Shown here piece after piece: positions 8,756 to 17,898 of a DNA stretch of 64,000 bases. A program made the translations under genes and the position numbers. Each line of letters opens with the position of its first letter. Position 1 is the stretch's first letter. The notes under the pieces were generated by a model. That model worked only from the letters and a program-made list of their open reading frames with translations, had not been told where the DNA came from and ran no database searches. This DNA comes from Polynucleobacter sp. AP-Sving-400A-A2 (GTDB lineage Bacteria; Pseudomonadota; Gammaproteobacteria; Burkholderiales; Burkholderiaceae): contig NZ_CP061312.1 in NCBI RefSeq assembly GCF_018688155.1, forward strand, positions 620,001 through 684,000, given 5' to 3'.

Positions 8756-9537
8756 ACTTCTTCCATTCCACCAACCACTTGGCTAAAACCGTTATCGACA
8801 TAAATGATTTCGGCAGTGATGCCGTTTGCTAAATCAGACAATAGGAAAGCCGCGGTATTTCCAACATCATCAATTGTGACATTGCGACGCATGGGAGCAG
8901 TTTGTTCAACTGCTTCCAAAATCTTGCCGAAACCTTTGATGCCAGCAGCAGCTAGAGTTTTAATCGGGCCAGCAGAGATTCCATTAGCGCGAATGCCTTT
9001 AGGTCCAACTGAGCCAGCGATGTAGCGTACCGAGGCTTCAAGTGAGGCCTTAGCAAGTCCCATGGTGTTGTAGTTGGGAACGTTGCGTAAGCTGCCGAGG
9101 TAAGTGAGTGTCAATAAGGAAGATTTGTCGCGCAACATGGGCAAAGCTTCTTTTGCCATCGCCGGGAAGCTGTAAGCCGAGATGTCATGAGCGATTTTGA
9201 AGCCTTCGCGAGAAAGACCTTCTAAAAAGTCTCCAGCAATCGCTTCACGTGGTGCAAAGCCAATCGCATGGACAAAGCCATCAAATTGCGGCCAACTCTT
9301 AGCCAAATCCTTAAAAAGGGCGGAAATTTGCTCATCGCTGCCAACGTCGCAGTCAAAAATTAGTTCGGTATTGAATTCTTTGGCGAAATCGACAATGCGG
9401 TCTTTAAAGCGTTCACCAACGTAGGTAAAGGCCAGTTCAGCCCCTTCGCGGTAGCATGCCTTGGCAATACCATAGGCAATAGAGCGGTTAGAGAGAAGCC
9501 CGGTAATCAGGATTTTTTTGCCGGAGAGAAAGCCCAT
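8752..9537 (-). CDS. fabI: Enoyl-[ACP] reductase (NADH)
   Basis: A 261-residue SDR-fold enoyl-ACP reductase, the last step of each fatty-acid elongation round. The N-terminal nucleotide-binding region is GKKILITGLLSNRSIAYGIA. The catalytic set is Tyr146, Tyr156 and Lys163 in TYLGSLRNVPNYNTMGLAK, matching the E. coli enzyme's numbering, and the C-terminus has the expected YVDNGFSQV. A good ribosome site (AAAGGAAA) precedes ATG 9537. The stop overlaps the chrA start, so chrA and possibly the following catabolic genes may be read through from the fabI promoter. Confidence 0.97.
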   Translation of the reverse strand: MGFLSGKKILITGLLSNRSIAYGIAKACYREGAELAFTYVGERFKDRIVDFAKEFNTELIFDCDVGSDEQISALFKDLAKSWPQFDGFVHAIGFAPREAIAGDFLEGLSREGFKIAHDISAYSFPAMAKEALPMLRDKSSLLTLTYLGSLRNVPNYNTMGLAKASLEASVRYIAGSVGPKGIRANGISAGPIKTLAAAGIKGFGKILEAVEQTAPMRRNVTIDDVGNTAAFLLSDLANGITAEIIYVDNGFSQVVGGMEEV

Positions 9538-9587
9538 GTTGTTTCCTTTACTTCAAATATGATTAGCTATCTACAATTGTTGCATAT

Positions 9588-11456
9588 ATGCCCACCCTAA
9601 ACCCCATTCGCCAAATAGCCCATTTCTTGCTACTAGCCATGCTAGTGGGGCTTGGGGCCAATGTAGCGCAGGCAGCTCAAGGGATTTCCCAGTACGGCAA
9701 GCCTAAATATGCCGAAGGATTCACCCATTTTGATTACGTGAATCCTCATGCCCCTAGGGGAGGTACCCTCACTTTACCCAACCCAGGACAAAGAACCAGT
9801 TTTGATAAGTTCAATCCTTTTACTCTGCGGGGTGTAACGGCGCCCGGAATTGAATTGATGTTTGAATCTTTGGCCGAGGGAAGTGCTGATGAGGTATCAA
9901 GCATTTATGGTTTGCTAGCTGAAGATATTGCCGTTGCTCAAGACCATAAGTCGGTAACGTTTCGTATTCGTCCTGAAGCAAAGTTTTCTGATGGTAGCCC
10001 AGTCTTAGCTGCAGATGTGAAACATAGCTTTGATGTATTGATGAGTGGTAAAGCACATCCACGCTATAGAACTACCTTCGCAGATATTAAAGAAGCGGTT
10101 GTGTTATCCGATCGAGCAGTGCGTTTTGATTTCAAAAACAACAACACAGAGTTACCTATTTTGGCGGGAACGCTCCCTATCTTTTCTCGTAACTGGGGAA
10201 AGAATCCGGACGGTACGATCATTCCTTTTGAGAAGATTGCCTTTGAAACACCATTGGGTAGTGGGCCCTACCTGATTGAATCCTTTAAAGCTGGTAAATC
10301 CATTGTCTTTAAGCGAAACCCGCAATATTGGGCCGATCAATTAAGTAAGCCTTTAAATGTCCGCGTTGGTTTTTATAACTTTGATCGCGTGCTTTACAAG
10401 CTCTATAGTGATGATGCTGTTCGTTTAGAGGCCTTCAAAGCGGGGGAGTTCGACGCAATCGTTGAATACCGCGCCAAAATTTGGGCTAAAGGTTATGTGG
10501 GTTCCAAGTTTGATAACGGCACCCTATTGAGGAAGGTATTCCTCAATAACAACGGGGCAGGGATGCAGGGTTTTGCGATGAATCTTCGTCGCCCAATCTT
10601 CAAGGATGCTCGAGTACGTGAAGCTTTAGGTTACGCTTTAGATTTTGAATGGCTCAATCGCCAAATTTTTTATGATCAATACAGTCGTATCAATAGCTAT
10701 TTTCAGAATAGCGATCTGAGTGCGAATTTTGATGGACCGCGTAAGCCCACAGAGGCGGAACTAAAACTACTAAGACCATTAAAAACAAAGTACCCACAAT
10801 GGGTACCTGATGCAGTCTTTGATCCAATGCCCCCAGCCCCATCCACCAAGTCGCCAGATAGCCTACGTCAGAATTTAAAGAAAGCCCGCGAACTATTGAT
10901 GCATGCTGGCTGGCAGTATCGCGATGGCGCATTACGTAATGAAAAGGGTGAGCCATTTCGTTTTGAGATGGTGGAAAATGGCGGATTCTTTCTGAGGGTG
11001 ATTTCTGCTTATGTGCGTAATTTAGAGAAGTTGGGGGTTCAGGTAGATATTCGAACTAGCGACTTCGCTCTACATCAAAAGCGGATGAATGAATTTGATT
11101 TTGATATGACAACAGTTCGTTTCCCAGATTCGCAAAATCCTGGAAATGAATTATGGGATCGCTTTGGTAGTCAGGCTGCCAAAGAAAAAGGATCGGATAA
11201 TGTCATTGGTATTCAGTCACCAGTGGTGGATGCGTTGATTCAGGAAATTACTAAAGCGCAAAATCGCGAGGAGTTGCGTGCCGCCACGAGAGCCTTAGAT
11301 CGCGTACTCTGGAATAGTTATTACGTCATTCCACAGTGGTACAACCCAACGCACCGGGTTGCCTATCGCAAAGAGATGCGCTATCCAGAGCCTCCCTTGT
11401 ACTACTCAGCGGAGCCTTGGATTATGCAAAACTGGTGGAAAGAGGAGGCTAAATAA
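9588..11456 (+). CDS. yejA: Peptide ABC transporter substrate-binding protein, YejA-like
   Basis: A 622-residue family 5 extracellular solute-binding protein. The N-terminus is a signal peptide (hydrophobic FLLLAMLVGLGA, cleavage near VAQAAQG). The mature start ISQYGKPKYAEGFTHFDYVN and PRGGTLTLPN are typical of YejA. FRIRPEAKFSDGSPVLAADV is the family 5 signature region. The gene leads the four-gene operon yejABEF and shares one base with yejB (TAATG). In E. coli the homologue feeds oligopeptides and the antibiotic microcin C into the cell. Confidence 0.93.
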   Translation: MPTLNPIRQIAHFLLLAMLVGLGANVAQAAQGISQYGKPKYAEGFTHFDYVNPHAPRGGTLTLPNPGQRTSFDKFNPFTLRGVTAPGIELMFESLAEGSADEVSSIYGLLAEDIAVAQDHKSVTFRIRPEAKFSDGSPVLAADVKHSFDVLMSGKAHPRYRTTFADIKEAVVLSDRAVRFDFKNNNTELPILAGTLPIFSRNWGKNPDGTIIPFEKIAFETPLGSGPYLIESFKAGKSIVFKRNPQYWADQLSKPLNVRVGFYNFDRVLYKLYSDDAVRLEAFKAGEFDAIVEYRAKIWAKGYVGSKFDNGTLLRKVFLNNNGAGMQGFAMNLRRPIFKDARVREALGYALDFEWLNRQIFYDQYSRINSYFQNSDLSANFDGPRKPTEAELKLLRPLKTKYPQWVPDAVFDPMPPAPSTKSPDSLRQNLKKARELLMHAGWQYRDGALRNEKGEPFRFEMVENGGFFLRVISAYVRNLEKLGVQVDIRTSDFALHQKRMNEFDFDMTTVRFPDSQNPGNELWDRFGSQAAKEKGSDNVIGIQSPVVDALIQEITKAQNREELRAATRALDRVLWNSYYVIPQWYNPTHRVAYRKEMRYPEPPLYYSAEPWIMQNWWKEEAK

Positions 11457-12532
11457 TGCAAGGTCAAATGCGCGCCTATATCTTTAAACGCCTACTGTTA
11501 ATGATCCCAACCTTATTGGGTGTACTGACCTTGACCTTTGCAGTCGTGCAATTTGTACCCGGCGGCCCAGTGGAGCAGATGGTCTTGGAACTAAAGGGTA
11601 AGGGTGCTGGAGCAACCGGTGGATCAGAGTCATCGGGTGCTGGAGCAACCTATCGCGGGCGTCAAGGTGTTGATGCGCAACGCTTGGAAGAGGTTAAAGC
11701 GCTCTACGGATTTGATAAGCCGCCAGTAGAGCGTTATTTCATGATGTTGGGGCGTTTTGCCAGATTCGATTTAGGTCAAAGCTATTACCAGCACGAAAGT
11801 GTTTGGGGCTTAGTAGTTTCTAAGCTACCTGTATCGATCAGTATCGGTCTATGGACCTTCTTTATTACTTACCTGGTATCCATTCCTTTGGGCATTGCCA
11901 AAGCAGTGCGCGATGGCTCTCGCTTTGATGCAGTTACTAGTAGCTTTATCTTGGTCGGTTATGCCATTCCGGGATTTGTATTGGGAGTACTCCTTCTTGT
12001 CCTCTTTGGTGGCGGCAGTTTTTTGCAAATCTTTCCATTACGCGGACTGACTTCAGATAACTGGAGTGAGCTCAGCATGATGGGCAAGGTGTTGGACTAT
12101 TTATGGCATTTAGTTTTGCCGATCACCGCTTCTGTTTTAGGTAGCTTTGCAGTCATCACGATGCTGACGAAGAACTCCTTTTTAGAAGAGATCCGCAAAC
12201 AGTATGTATTGACTGCGAGAGCTAAAGGCCTCACCGAAAAACAAGTGCTGTGGAAGCATGTATTCCGCAATGCGCTCCTTCCTTTGGTGACTGGATTTCC
12301 AGCAGCATTTATTGGCGCTTTCTTTACAGGATCATTACTGATCGAAACCCTATTTTCTTTAGATGGACTGGGTTTACTTTCTTACGAGTCTGTCATGCGA
12401 CGTGACTACCCAGTAGTTTTCGGAACGCTTTATCTTTTCACGCTGATTGGTTTGTTTACAAAGTTGATTTCGGATCTTTGCTATGTCTATATTGACCCGC
12501 GCATCCAGTTTGGTGCGGGAGGTGGCTCATGA
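11456..12532 (+). CDS. yejB: Peptide ABC transporter permease, YejB-like
   Basis: A 358-residue inner-membrane permease of the DppB/OppB class. Visible are an N-terminal KRLLLMIPTLLGVLTLTF membrane segment, a periplasmic loop with a Gly/Ala/Ser-rich insert (residues about 45-65), and the cytoplasmic coupling (EAA) loop around YVLTARAKGLTEKQVLWKHV. It starts in the TAATG overlap with yejA and ends in an ATGA overlap with yejE, so translation of the operon is coupled. Confidence 0.95.
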   Translation: MQGQMRAYIFKRLLLMIPTLLGVLTLTFAVVQFVPGGPVEQMVLELKGKGAGATGGSESSGAGATYRGRQGVDAQRLEEVKALYGFDKPPVERYFMMLGRFARFDLGQSYYQHESVWGLVVSKLPVSISIGLWTFFITYLVSIPLGIAKAVRDGSRFDAVTSSFILVGYAIPGFVLGVLLLVLFGGGSFLQIFPLRGLTSDNWSELSMMGKVLDYLWHLVLPITASVLGSFAVITMLTKNSFLEEIRKQYVLTARAKGLTEKQVLWKHVFRNALLPLVTGFPAAFIGAFFTGSLLIETLFSLDGLGLLSYESVMRRDYPVVFGTLYLFTLIGLFTKLISDLCYVYIDPRIQFGAGGGS

Positions 12533-13554
12533 GTCGCTGGTATCGATTCAAAAACAGTCGCATGGGTTATGCCAGCCTTTGGATTTTTATGATTCTATTT
12601 GGTCTCTCCATGGGCGCTGAGCTGATTGCAAATGACAAACCTTGGATAGTGCGCTATGAAGGAAAATTTTATTTCCCAATTGTGAAGTCACAGCCTGAGC
12701 GCGTTTTTGGCGGTGACTTTGCGACGCCAACCGATTTTTTAGATCCGGACATTCGTCACAACATCACCAGCAATGGTAATTGGGCAATTTATCCACCGAT
12801 TCCTTATAGCTATGAGACGCTCAATTACTTCTCAAAAGCACCTAATCCTGCACCACCATCGTTTGATAACTGGTTGGGCACTGATGATCGTGGGCGCGAT
12901 GTCTTATCTCGTTTGATTTATGGCTTTCGCCTATCGATTTTGTTTGGCTTAGCGCTCACCATCGTCGGCGTCAGCGTGGGCATCATCACCGGTTCTTTAA
13001 TGGGATTCTTTGGTGGAAAGTTTGATCTGGTGTCTCAGCGCTTGATTGAGATTTGGTCGGCGATGCCAGAGTTATATCTACTCATCATTTTTGCCTCCAT
13101 CTTTAATCCAAGCATTTGGCTCTTAATTATTCTGCTGGCAGCATTTGGTTGGATGGGTTTATCTGACTATGTGCGTGCAGAGTTCTTCCGTAACCGCGCT
13201 CTGGAATACGTTCGTGCAGCCCGAGCATTGGGATTGACCAATCTTCAAATCATGCGCCGTCATATCCTGCCAAATAGTTTGACGCCCGTTATTACCTTTC
13301 TTCCCTTCAGAATGAGTGCAGCGATCTTGTCGCTCACTAGTTTAGATTTCCTGGGTTTAGGTGTGCCACCAGGAACGCCGAGTCTTGGTGAATTACTCTC
13401 CCAAGGAAAAAGTAATTTAGATGCGTGGTGGATTTCACTATCGACCTTTATTGTTTTGGTTGCTACCTTACTCTTGCTCACTTTTATGGGTGAGGCCTTA
13501 CGCGATGCCTTTGATTCTCGTAAGTCAGGCGCAATGAGTGGGGGTCGCTCATGA
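12529..13554 (+). CDS. yejE: Peptide ABC transporter permease, YejE-like
   Basis: A 341-residue permease of the DppC/OppC class. The N-terminal membrane segment is followed by a long periplasmic region characteristic of YejE (residues about 35-110), then NWLGTDDRGRDVLSRLIYG, the DppC-type entry motif, and five membrane segments. The coupling loop is YVRAARALGLTNLQIMRRH. The end PPGTPSLGELLSQGK and the DAFDSRKS tail are typical. Overlaps with both neighbours are ATGA. Confidence 0.95.
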   Translation: MSRWYRFKNSRMGYASLWIFMILFGLSMGAELIANDKPWIVRYEGKFYFPIVKSQPERVFGGDFATPTDFLDPDIRHNITSNGNWAIYPPIPYSYETLNYFSKAPNPAPPSFDNWLGTDDRGRDVLSRLIYGFRLSILFGLALTIVGVSVGIITGSLMGFFGGKFDLVSQRLIEIWSAMPELYLLIIFASIFNPSIWLLIILLAAFGWMGLSDYVRAEFFRNRALEYVRAARALGLTNLQIMRRHILPNSLTPVITFLPFRMSAAILSLTSLDFLGLGVPPGTPSLGELLSQGKSNLDAWWISLSTFIVLVATLLLLTFMGEALRDAFDSRKSGAMSGGRS

Positions 13555-15230
13555 GTGAAAAGAATAATTCAAATAAACCAGTAATTCCTTTGCTGCGCTA
13601 TGAAGATTTCTCAATTTCATTTGGTTCAGGTCGGCGTGAAAAATTTGCCGTGAGCCATCTTGATCTAGAGATTGGCGTGGGTGAGCGCGTTGCCCTAGTT
13701 GGAGAGTCTGGTTCTGGTAAGACATTGACTGCCTTAGCGCCACTGCGTCTTGAGCCTGAGGGTGCAAAAACATCCGGCCGAATTTTGTGGGGTGGCAAGA
13801 GTGCAGATGCTAGTAATCCTTCAGTGAATTTGCTCGATTTACCAATACAAGCTATTCGTGAGATTCGGGGTCGTGAGATTGCAATGGTGTTTCAGGAGCC
13901 GATGACTGCACTCAATCCTTTGTTTACTATCGGCAATCAGATTGTGGAGGCGGTGCAGATTTATGAGCCACTGATCTCTAAGGCCGACGGAATGACTGCT
14001 GCAATTGAGTTGCTCAAAAAAACCGGTATTCCTGAGCCAGAGAAGCGCTTCCACTCTTATCCTCACCAATTGTCTGGCGGACAACGTCAACGCGCCATGA
14101 TTGCGATGGCATTGGCGTGCAAGCCAAGATTACTTATTGCAGATGAGCCTACTACCGCTCTAGACGTAAGCTTGCGTTTGCAGATTTTGGATTTACTAAA
14201 AGAATTACAAGAAGAGTCTAAAGATCATGGTGGCATGGCAATCCTGTTGATTACACATGATCTCAACTTGGTTAAGCATTTTGCTCAGCGCGTTGCTGTC
14301 CTCAATCAGGGCAACCTGATGGAGGTGGGGACTACAAAGCAAGTCTTCGAGCATCCAGATAACGCGTATACAAAAGCCTTAGTCAACAGTGTGCCGGTGC
14401 GCGATTTAGCGCCAGTAATGCCTTTGGCACCCGTCTTATTGAAGACGGAGAGCCTGTCTGTTTCTTATCCGGGCACAGAGTCGACCTCTTGGTTTAAAAA
14501 AGCTCCACGTCATCTGGTCTTGCGTAAGCTTGGCTTTGAGCTAAAGCAAGGACAGACTATCGGTGTGATTGGCGAGTCTGGTTCAGGCAAGACTACTTTA
14601 GGTATGGCGGTTTTAGGTTTATTGGGTGACTCTGCTGCCGAGATTACGGGCACAGTGGATGTGCTGGGTAAGGATTGGCAAAAGTTGAAACCATTGGAGC
14701 GCCGAGTTATGCGCTCTAGTTTGCAGGTAATTTTTCAAGATCCGTTTGGCTCACTTTCTCCGCGTATGAATGTGATGCAAATTGTTTCAGAGGGTTTGGA
14801 TGTGCACTTTCCGAATTTGTCTGCGGCGGAGCGTGAGTCTCGCGTCCTGGATATTTTGCGAGAGGTGGGAATTGATCGTTCCGCTCTCACGCGTTATCCC
14901 CATGAATTCTCTGGCGGTCAGAGGCAGCGTATTGCGATCGCTCGTGCTTTAATTCTGAAGCCGCAGATTTTGGTATTAGATGAGCCAACTTCAGCATTGG
15001 ATGTATCGATTCAAAAACAGGTGCTCGCTTTGCTAACTGAGCTCCAGAAAAAATACAACTTGGCCTATTTGATAATTAGCCATGATTTGGCGGTTATTCG
15101 GGCAATGTCACATGAGGTGATGGTGCTCAAAGGGGGTAGGGTGGTGGAGTTTGGTGATACCGAAACCCTCATTAAGCACCCTCGTCAGAGCTATACCCAA
15201 GAGCTGTTTGCAGCTGCTGAACTGACCTAA
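13551..15230 (+). CDS. yejF: Peptide ABC transporter ATPase, fused double-domain YejF
   Basis: A 559-residue protein with two complete ABC ATPase domains in tandem, as in YejF. Walker A motifs GESGSGKT lie at residues 51-58 and 341-348. Signature motifs are LSGGQRQRA and FSGGQRQRI, and Walker B segments LLIADEPTTALD and ILVLDEPTSALD follow. It powers import through YejBE. A 138-base non-coding stretch follows before the NlpC/P60-like gene, which has its own promoter, so the operon probably ends here. Confidence 0.96.
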   Translation: MSEKNNSNKPVIPLLRYEDFSISFGSGRREKFAVSHLDLEIGVGERVALVGESGSGKTLTALAPLRLEPEGAKTSGRILWGGKSADASNPSVNLLDLPIQAIREIRGREIAMVFQEPMTALNPLFTIGNQIVEAVQIYEPLISKADGMTAAIELLKKTGIPEPEKRFHSYPHQLSGGQRQRAMIAMALACKPRLLIADEPTTALDVSLRLQILDLLKELQEESKDHGGMAILLITHDLNLVKHFAQRVAVLNQGNLMEVGTTKQVFEHPDNAYTKALVNSVPVRDLAPVMPLAPVLLKTESLSVSYPGTESTSWFKKAPRHLVLRKLGFELKQGQTIGVIGESGSGKTTLGMAVLGLLGDSAAEITGTVDVLGKDWQKLKPLERRVMRSSLQVIFQDPFGSLSPRMNVMQIVSEGLDVHFPNLSAAERESRVLDILREVGIDRSALTRYPHEFSGGQRQRIAIARALILKPQILVLDEPTSALDVSIQKQVLALLTELQKKYNLAYLIISHDLAVIRAMSHEVMVLKGGRVVEFGDTETLIKHPRQSYTQELFAAAELT

Positions 15231-15333
15231 GGCTTTCCTGAAATAGACTCCTGTAGGCGCTTAATTGGTGCATTTACGCCCCATAATGGTAAATATCCCA
15301 TTGAAAACAATTAGTTAGCCCCAAGGCTGGCAT

Positions 15334-15362
15334 TTGGTGAAAGAGACCTTCTTTGTTAGAAT
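15334..15362 (+). promoter_or_regulatory. Promoter of the NlpC/P60-like gene
   Basis: TTGGTG (15334-15339), a 17-base spacer and TAGAAT (15357-15362) form a good sigma-70-type promoter. The predicted start of transcription falls at about 15369, the A of the ATG itself, so the mRNA may be leaderless; the GGAG at 15363-15366 would then not be transcribed. Confidence 0.55.
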
Positions 15363-15368
15363 GGAGTA

Positions 15369-16031
15369 ATGTCCCTTAAAAAAGACCTCTTGCCAATTGC
15401 TTTGCTGTTTGCAATCACCTTGGCTGCCAATCCTGCACGCGCTGTGGATGCTGTTGCTGATGCCGCAAAAGATCTGCCCGCAGAAGTTGCTAAGGAAACT
15501 CCAAAAGAAACCATGTTTCAGGCAGGCAAGTCTTACTTCGCTCGTGTGTCGGATCGTTTAGCAGACTCCGTTACCGGCAAATCAGACGAATTAATTAACC
15601 GCGCCATGGAAGTAATTGGCGTGCGTTACCGTTGGGATGCAGAGTTACCACAATCTGGTTTGGACGGTAGTAGTTTTGTTGGCTATGTCTTCAAAGATAA
15701 ATTGGGTTTTTTATTGCCACGCAAATCTACTCAAATGAGCCGAGTAGGCAAACCGATTACTCGTGAAGAATTACAACCTGGTGATTTAGTGTTCTTCAAC
15801 ACCATGCGTTTAACTTTCTCTCATGTCGGCATTTATGTTGGCGACAATAAATTCATTCATTCCCCATCTAAGGGTACCAGTGTGCGTGTAGACGATCTCG
15901 GTAGCCTCTACTGGGATAAGCGCTTTGACGGCGCTCGCCGCTTAGACGGCAGTGACAACTTGGGTGACGCAGAGCGTAAAGAGTTGTTGAATGAAGTGAA
16001 TAAACTCAAGCGTAAATCTCGTAGTCTATAG
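15369..16031 (+). CDS. NlpC/P60-fold protein, probably catalytically dead
   Basis: A 220-residue exported protein (N-terminal signal peptide ending near NPARAVDA) with an NlpC/P60 (C40) domain at about residues 75-190. These cysteine peptidases cut peptidoglycan stem peptides. The fold is well kept: GVRYRWDAELPQSG, the ELQPGDLVFF segment, SHVGIYVG with His152 and FIHSPSKG with His164. However, the usual FDCSGFV nucleophile motif reads LDGSSFV, with Gly100 (codon 15666-15668, GGT) in place of the catalytic cysteine. A basic coiled tail (ERKELLNEVNKLKRK) closes the protein. It may bind peptidoglycan or regulate a hydrolase rather than cleave. Confidence 0.85.
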   Translation: MSLKKDLLPIALLFAITLAANPARAVDAVADAAKDLPAEVAKETPKETMFQAGKSYFARVSDRLADSVTGKSDELINRAMEVIGVRYRWDAELPQSGLDGSSFVGYVFKDKLGFLLPRKSTQMSRVGKPITREELQPGDLVFFNTMRLTFSHVGIYVGDNKFIHSPSKGTSVRVDDLGSLYWDKRFDGARRLDGSDNLGDAERKELLNEVNKLKRKSRSL

Positions 16032-16037
16032 GCCCTC

Positions 16038-16074
16038 AGCTAAAGTATTTCTAGCTCTTTAGCTTCTCTTTAAT
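16038..16074 (+). terminator. Possible weak terminator
   Basis: AGCTAAAG (16038-16045) pairs with CTTTAGCT (16057-16064), followed by the T-rich stretch TCTCTTTAATT. It lies between convergent genes and overlaps the 3' end of the patatin-like gene. The stem is AT-rich, so termination would be modest. Confidence 0.35.
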
Positions 16075-16965
16075 TAGCATCATTTGCTCCTGTGCAGCAA
16101 CCTCACCAGCTAGGATGGCGGCATTTCTGGATTTGAAGTCGCCGCTACTCATTTGCTTGAGGTGAGGCGTAATTACAATATCCGCACTCTTGAGCTCATA
16201 CTGATTAATACTTCGCTGCATGATAGAGATGGTTTGTTGCATAACGCCAAAGGTTCCGCTGGCATCTTGATGAACGGGTTCTGATGAGATGTTGACCGCG
16301 ATGATGATGGTTGCGCCCATCTGCCTGGCATAGCTCACAGGGACCGGAGCAACTAAGCCACCGTCAACATATTCTTTGCCGCTAATAACTGCTGGCTGGA
16401 ATACGCCTGGAACACTGCAGGAGGCGCGTACCGCGAGACCAGTATTGCCAGAGCGAAACAAAATCCCTTTGCCTGATTGCAGTTCAGTTGCCACAATTCC
16501 TAGGGGTATACGCATTTGCTCGATAGACTTATTTTGTACTTCACGGTTCACCATGTTCTGAAGAGCGTCACCTTTAATCAGGCCTCCGAACCTTCCAGCA
16601 AAGGGGAGCCCCCAGTCGGCAATGGTTGCCTCATCAAGAGTTAAGGCGAGTCGATTGAGATCATTTCCGGTGGCGCCAGAGGCAAGTAATGCTGCAATTA
16701 CGCTTCCGGCACTACTGCCGACCACAATATCGGGCCGAATACCTTGAGCCTCCAGCGCCTTAATAACGCCCACATGGGCAAAACCTCGGGCAGCACCTGC
16801 CCCTAAGACAAGACCAATGACAGGCTTGCGACTACTAATTAGGCTGCACCCGTTCAGGCTTGAGCCCCCAATGAGAGCCCCTAAACTCAGGCCGAAGCCC
16901 AGAAAACGACGTCTTGTGTCGGCCTTGGTGGATAAAAGAGGGGATGTGGCTGTAATTTCGTGCAT
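16051..16965 (-). CDS. Patatin-like phospholipase, predicted lipoprotein (RssA-like)
   Basis: A 304-residue patatin-domain protein. The N-terminus has RRRFLGFGLSLGALIGG and then a Cys in SSLNGC, so it looks like a lipoprotein, possibly exported by Tat because of the paired arginines. The lipase dyad is visible: the oxyanion GAGAARGFAHVG, nucleophile Ser in VGSSAGSV and Asp in YVDGGLVAPVPV. The likely role is periplasmic hydrolysis of phospholipid or lysophospholipid; the substrate is not known. It is divergent from scpB and convergent with the NlpC/P60-like gene. Confidence 0.85.
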   Translation of the reverse strand: MHEITATSPLLSTKADTRRRFLGFGLSLGALIGGSSLNGCSLISSRKPVIGLVLGAGAARGFAHVGVIKALEAQGIRPDIVVGSSAGSVIAALLASGATGNDLNRLALTLDEATIADWGLPFAGRFGGLIKGDALQNMVNREVQNKSIEQMRIPLGIVATELQSGKGILFRSGNTGLAVRASCSVPGVFQPAVISGKEYVDGGLVAPVPVSYARQMGATIIIAVNISSEPVHQDASGTFGVMQQTISIMQRSINQYELKSADIVITPHLKQMSSGDFKSRNAAILAGEVAAQEQMMLIKEKLKS

Positions 16966-17030
16966 ATAGCTATTGTATTGAGCCTCCCTTATAATGGTTA
17001 CAGGTGAGCGAAAAAGACTTCGTTTCAGCG

Positions 17031-17154
17031 CGGGTAGTTCTCCAGTGTGTATTTACAGAGATCAACTGCCCGTTGCAACTAAATAGCGCCGCCAGAAAAC
17101 TACCAACCCATTACTGAAATACATTTTTATAGTCTCATCAGGTCCTTGCCTGAT
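17031..17154 (+). other. Structured 5' leader of scpB
   Basis: A TATAAT at 16990-16995 could start a transcript about 165 bases before scpB. Within it CGGGTAGTT (17031-17039) can pair with AACTGCCCG (17064-17072), 9 bp with one G-U. Closer to the gene, ATCAGG (17137-17142) pairs with CCTGAT (17149-17154) and ends 12 bases before the ATG. The -35 is poor. No known riboswitch class is recognised. Confidence 0.35.
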
Positions 17155-17166
17155 AGCCCGAATTTT

Positions 17167-17892
17167 ATGGATGATCACAATAAACGCGTAATTGAAACAG
17201 CCCTCTTGTGCGCGCAAGAACCACTCACAGTTGCTGATCTGACGCGTCTATTTGTCGAAGATATTGCCGCTGGCGAAGTTGATGATGCTCTTTTAGAGCT
17301 TCAAAAGGCTTGGGTAGAAAAGGGCATGGAGTTAGTGCACATTGCAACAGGCTGGCGCTTTCAGAGCCGCCTAGCAATGCGTGAATATCTTGATCGCTTG
17401 ACTCCAGAAAAGCCGCCAAAGTATTCTCGCGCGGTGATGGAGACCTTAGCAATTATTGCCTACCGTCAACCAGTGACCCGCGGTGAGATCGAAGAGATTC
17501 GTGGCGTTGCAGTCAGCAGCAATGTGATGAAGCAGCTAGAGGATCGAGGTTGGGTTGAGGTGATTGGCCATAAAGAGACCATCGGTCGCCCAGGTTTATA
17601 TGCCACCACCAAACAATTTTTAGATGACTTGAGCCTTACTAATTTACAAAGCTTGCCAATGCTAGAAGATGCTGCACCGATGGCCGCAGCTGCGCAATTA
17701 GGTCAGGCGGTAATGGAGTTTGATCCTACTGCAACCGTAGAGACAGTCATCGAGTTAGATGAAAACGGTCAGCCCATTATTCAGTCAACAGATGATGCGT
17801 TAGTAAACGAAGAGTCCATCAGCGAAGAAATAAGTGAAGTAGTAGAAGAAGTTACTCCAGAGTCTGAAGAAAAATCAGACGAACAAAAATAA
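17167..17892 (+). CDS. scpB: Segregation and condensation protein B
   Basis: A 241-residue ScpB, the kleisin-associated winged-helix partner of ScpA and SMC in chromosome condensation. Typical blocks are [18 protein letters not shown] at the start, [40 protein letters not shown] and GRPGLYATT. The C-terminus is a long acidic tail after about residue 180. A TTG at 17146 would add seven residues, but ATG 17167 fits the family start better; neither has a clear ribosome site. It is followed after 6 bases by rluB, a common betaproteobacterial pairing. scpA is not in the window. Confidence 0.92.
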   Translation: MDDHNKRVIETALLCAQEPLTVADLTRLFVEDIAAGEVDDALLELQKAWVEKGMELVHIATGWRFQSRLAMREYLDRLTPEKPPKYSRAVMETLAIIAYRQPVTRGEIEEIRGVAVSSNVMKQLEDRGWVEVIGHKETIGRPGLYATTKQFLDDLSLTNLQSLPMLEDAAPMAAAAQLGQAVMEFDPTATVETVIELDENGQPIIQSTDDALVNEESISEEISEVVEEVTPESEEKSDEQK

Positions 17893-17898
17893 TTATTA

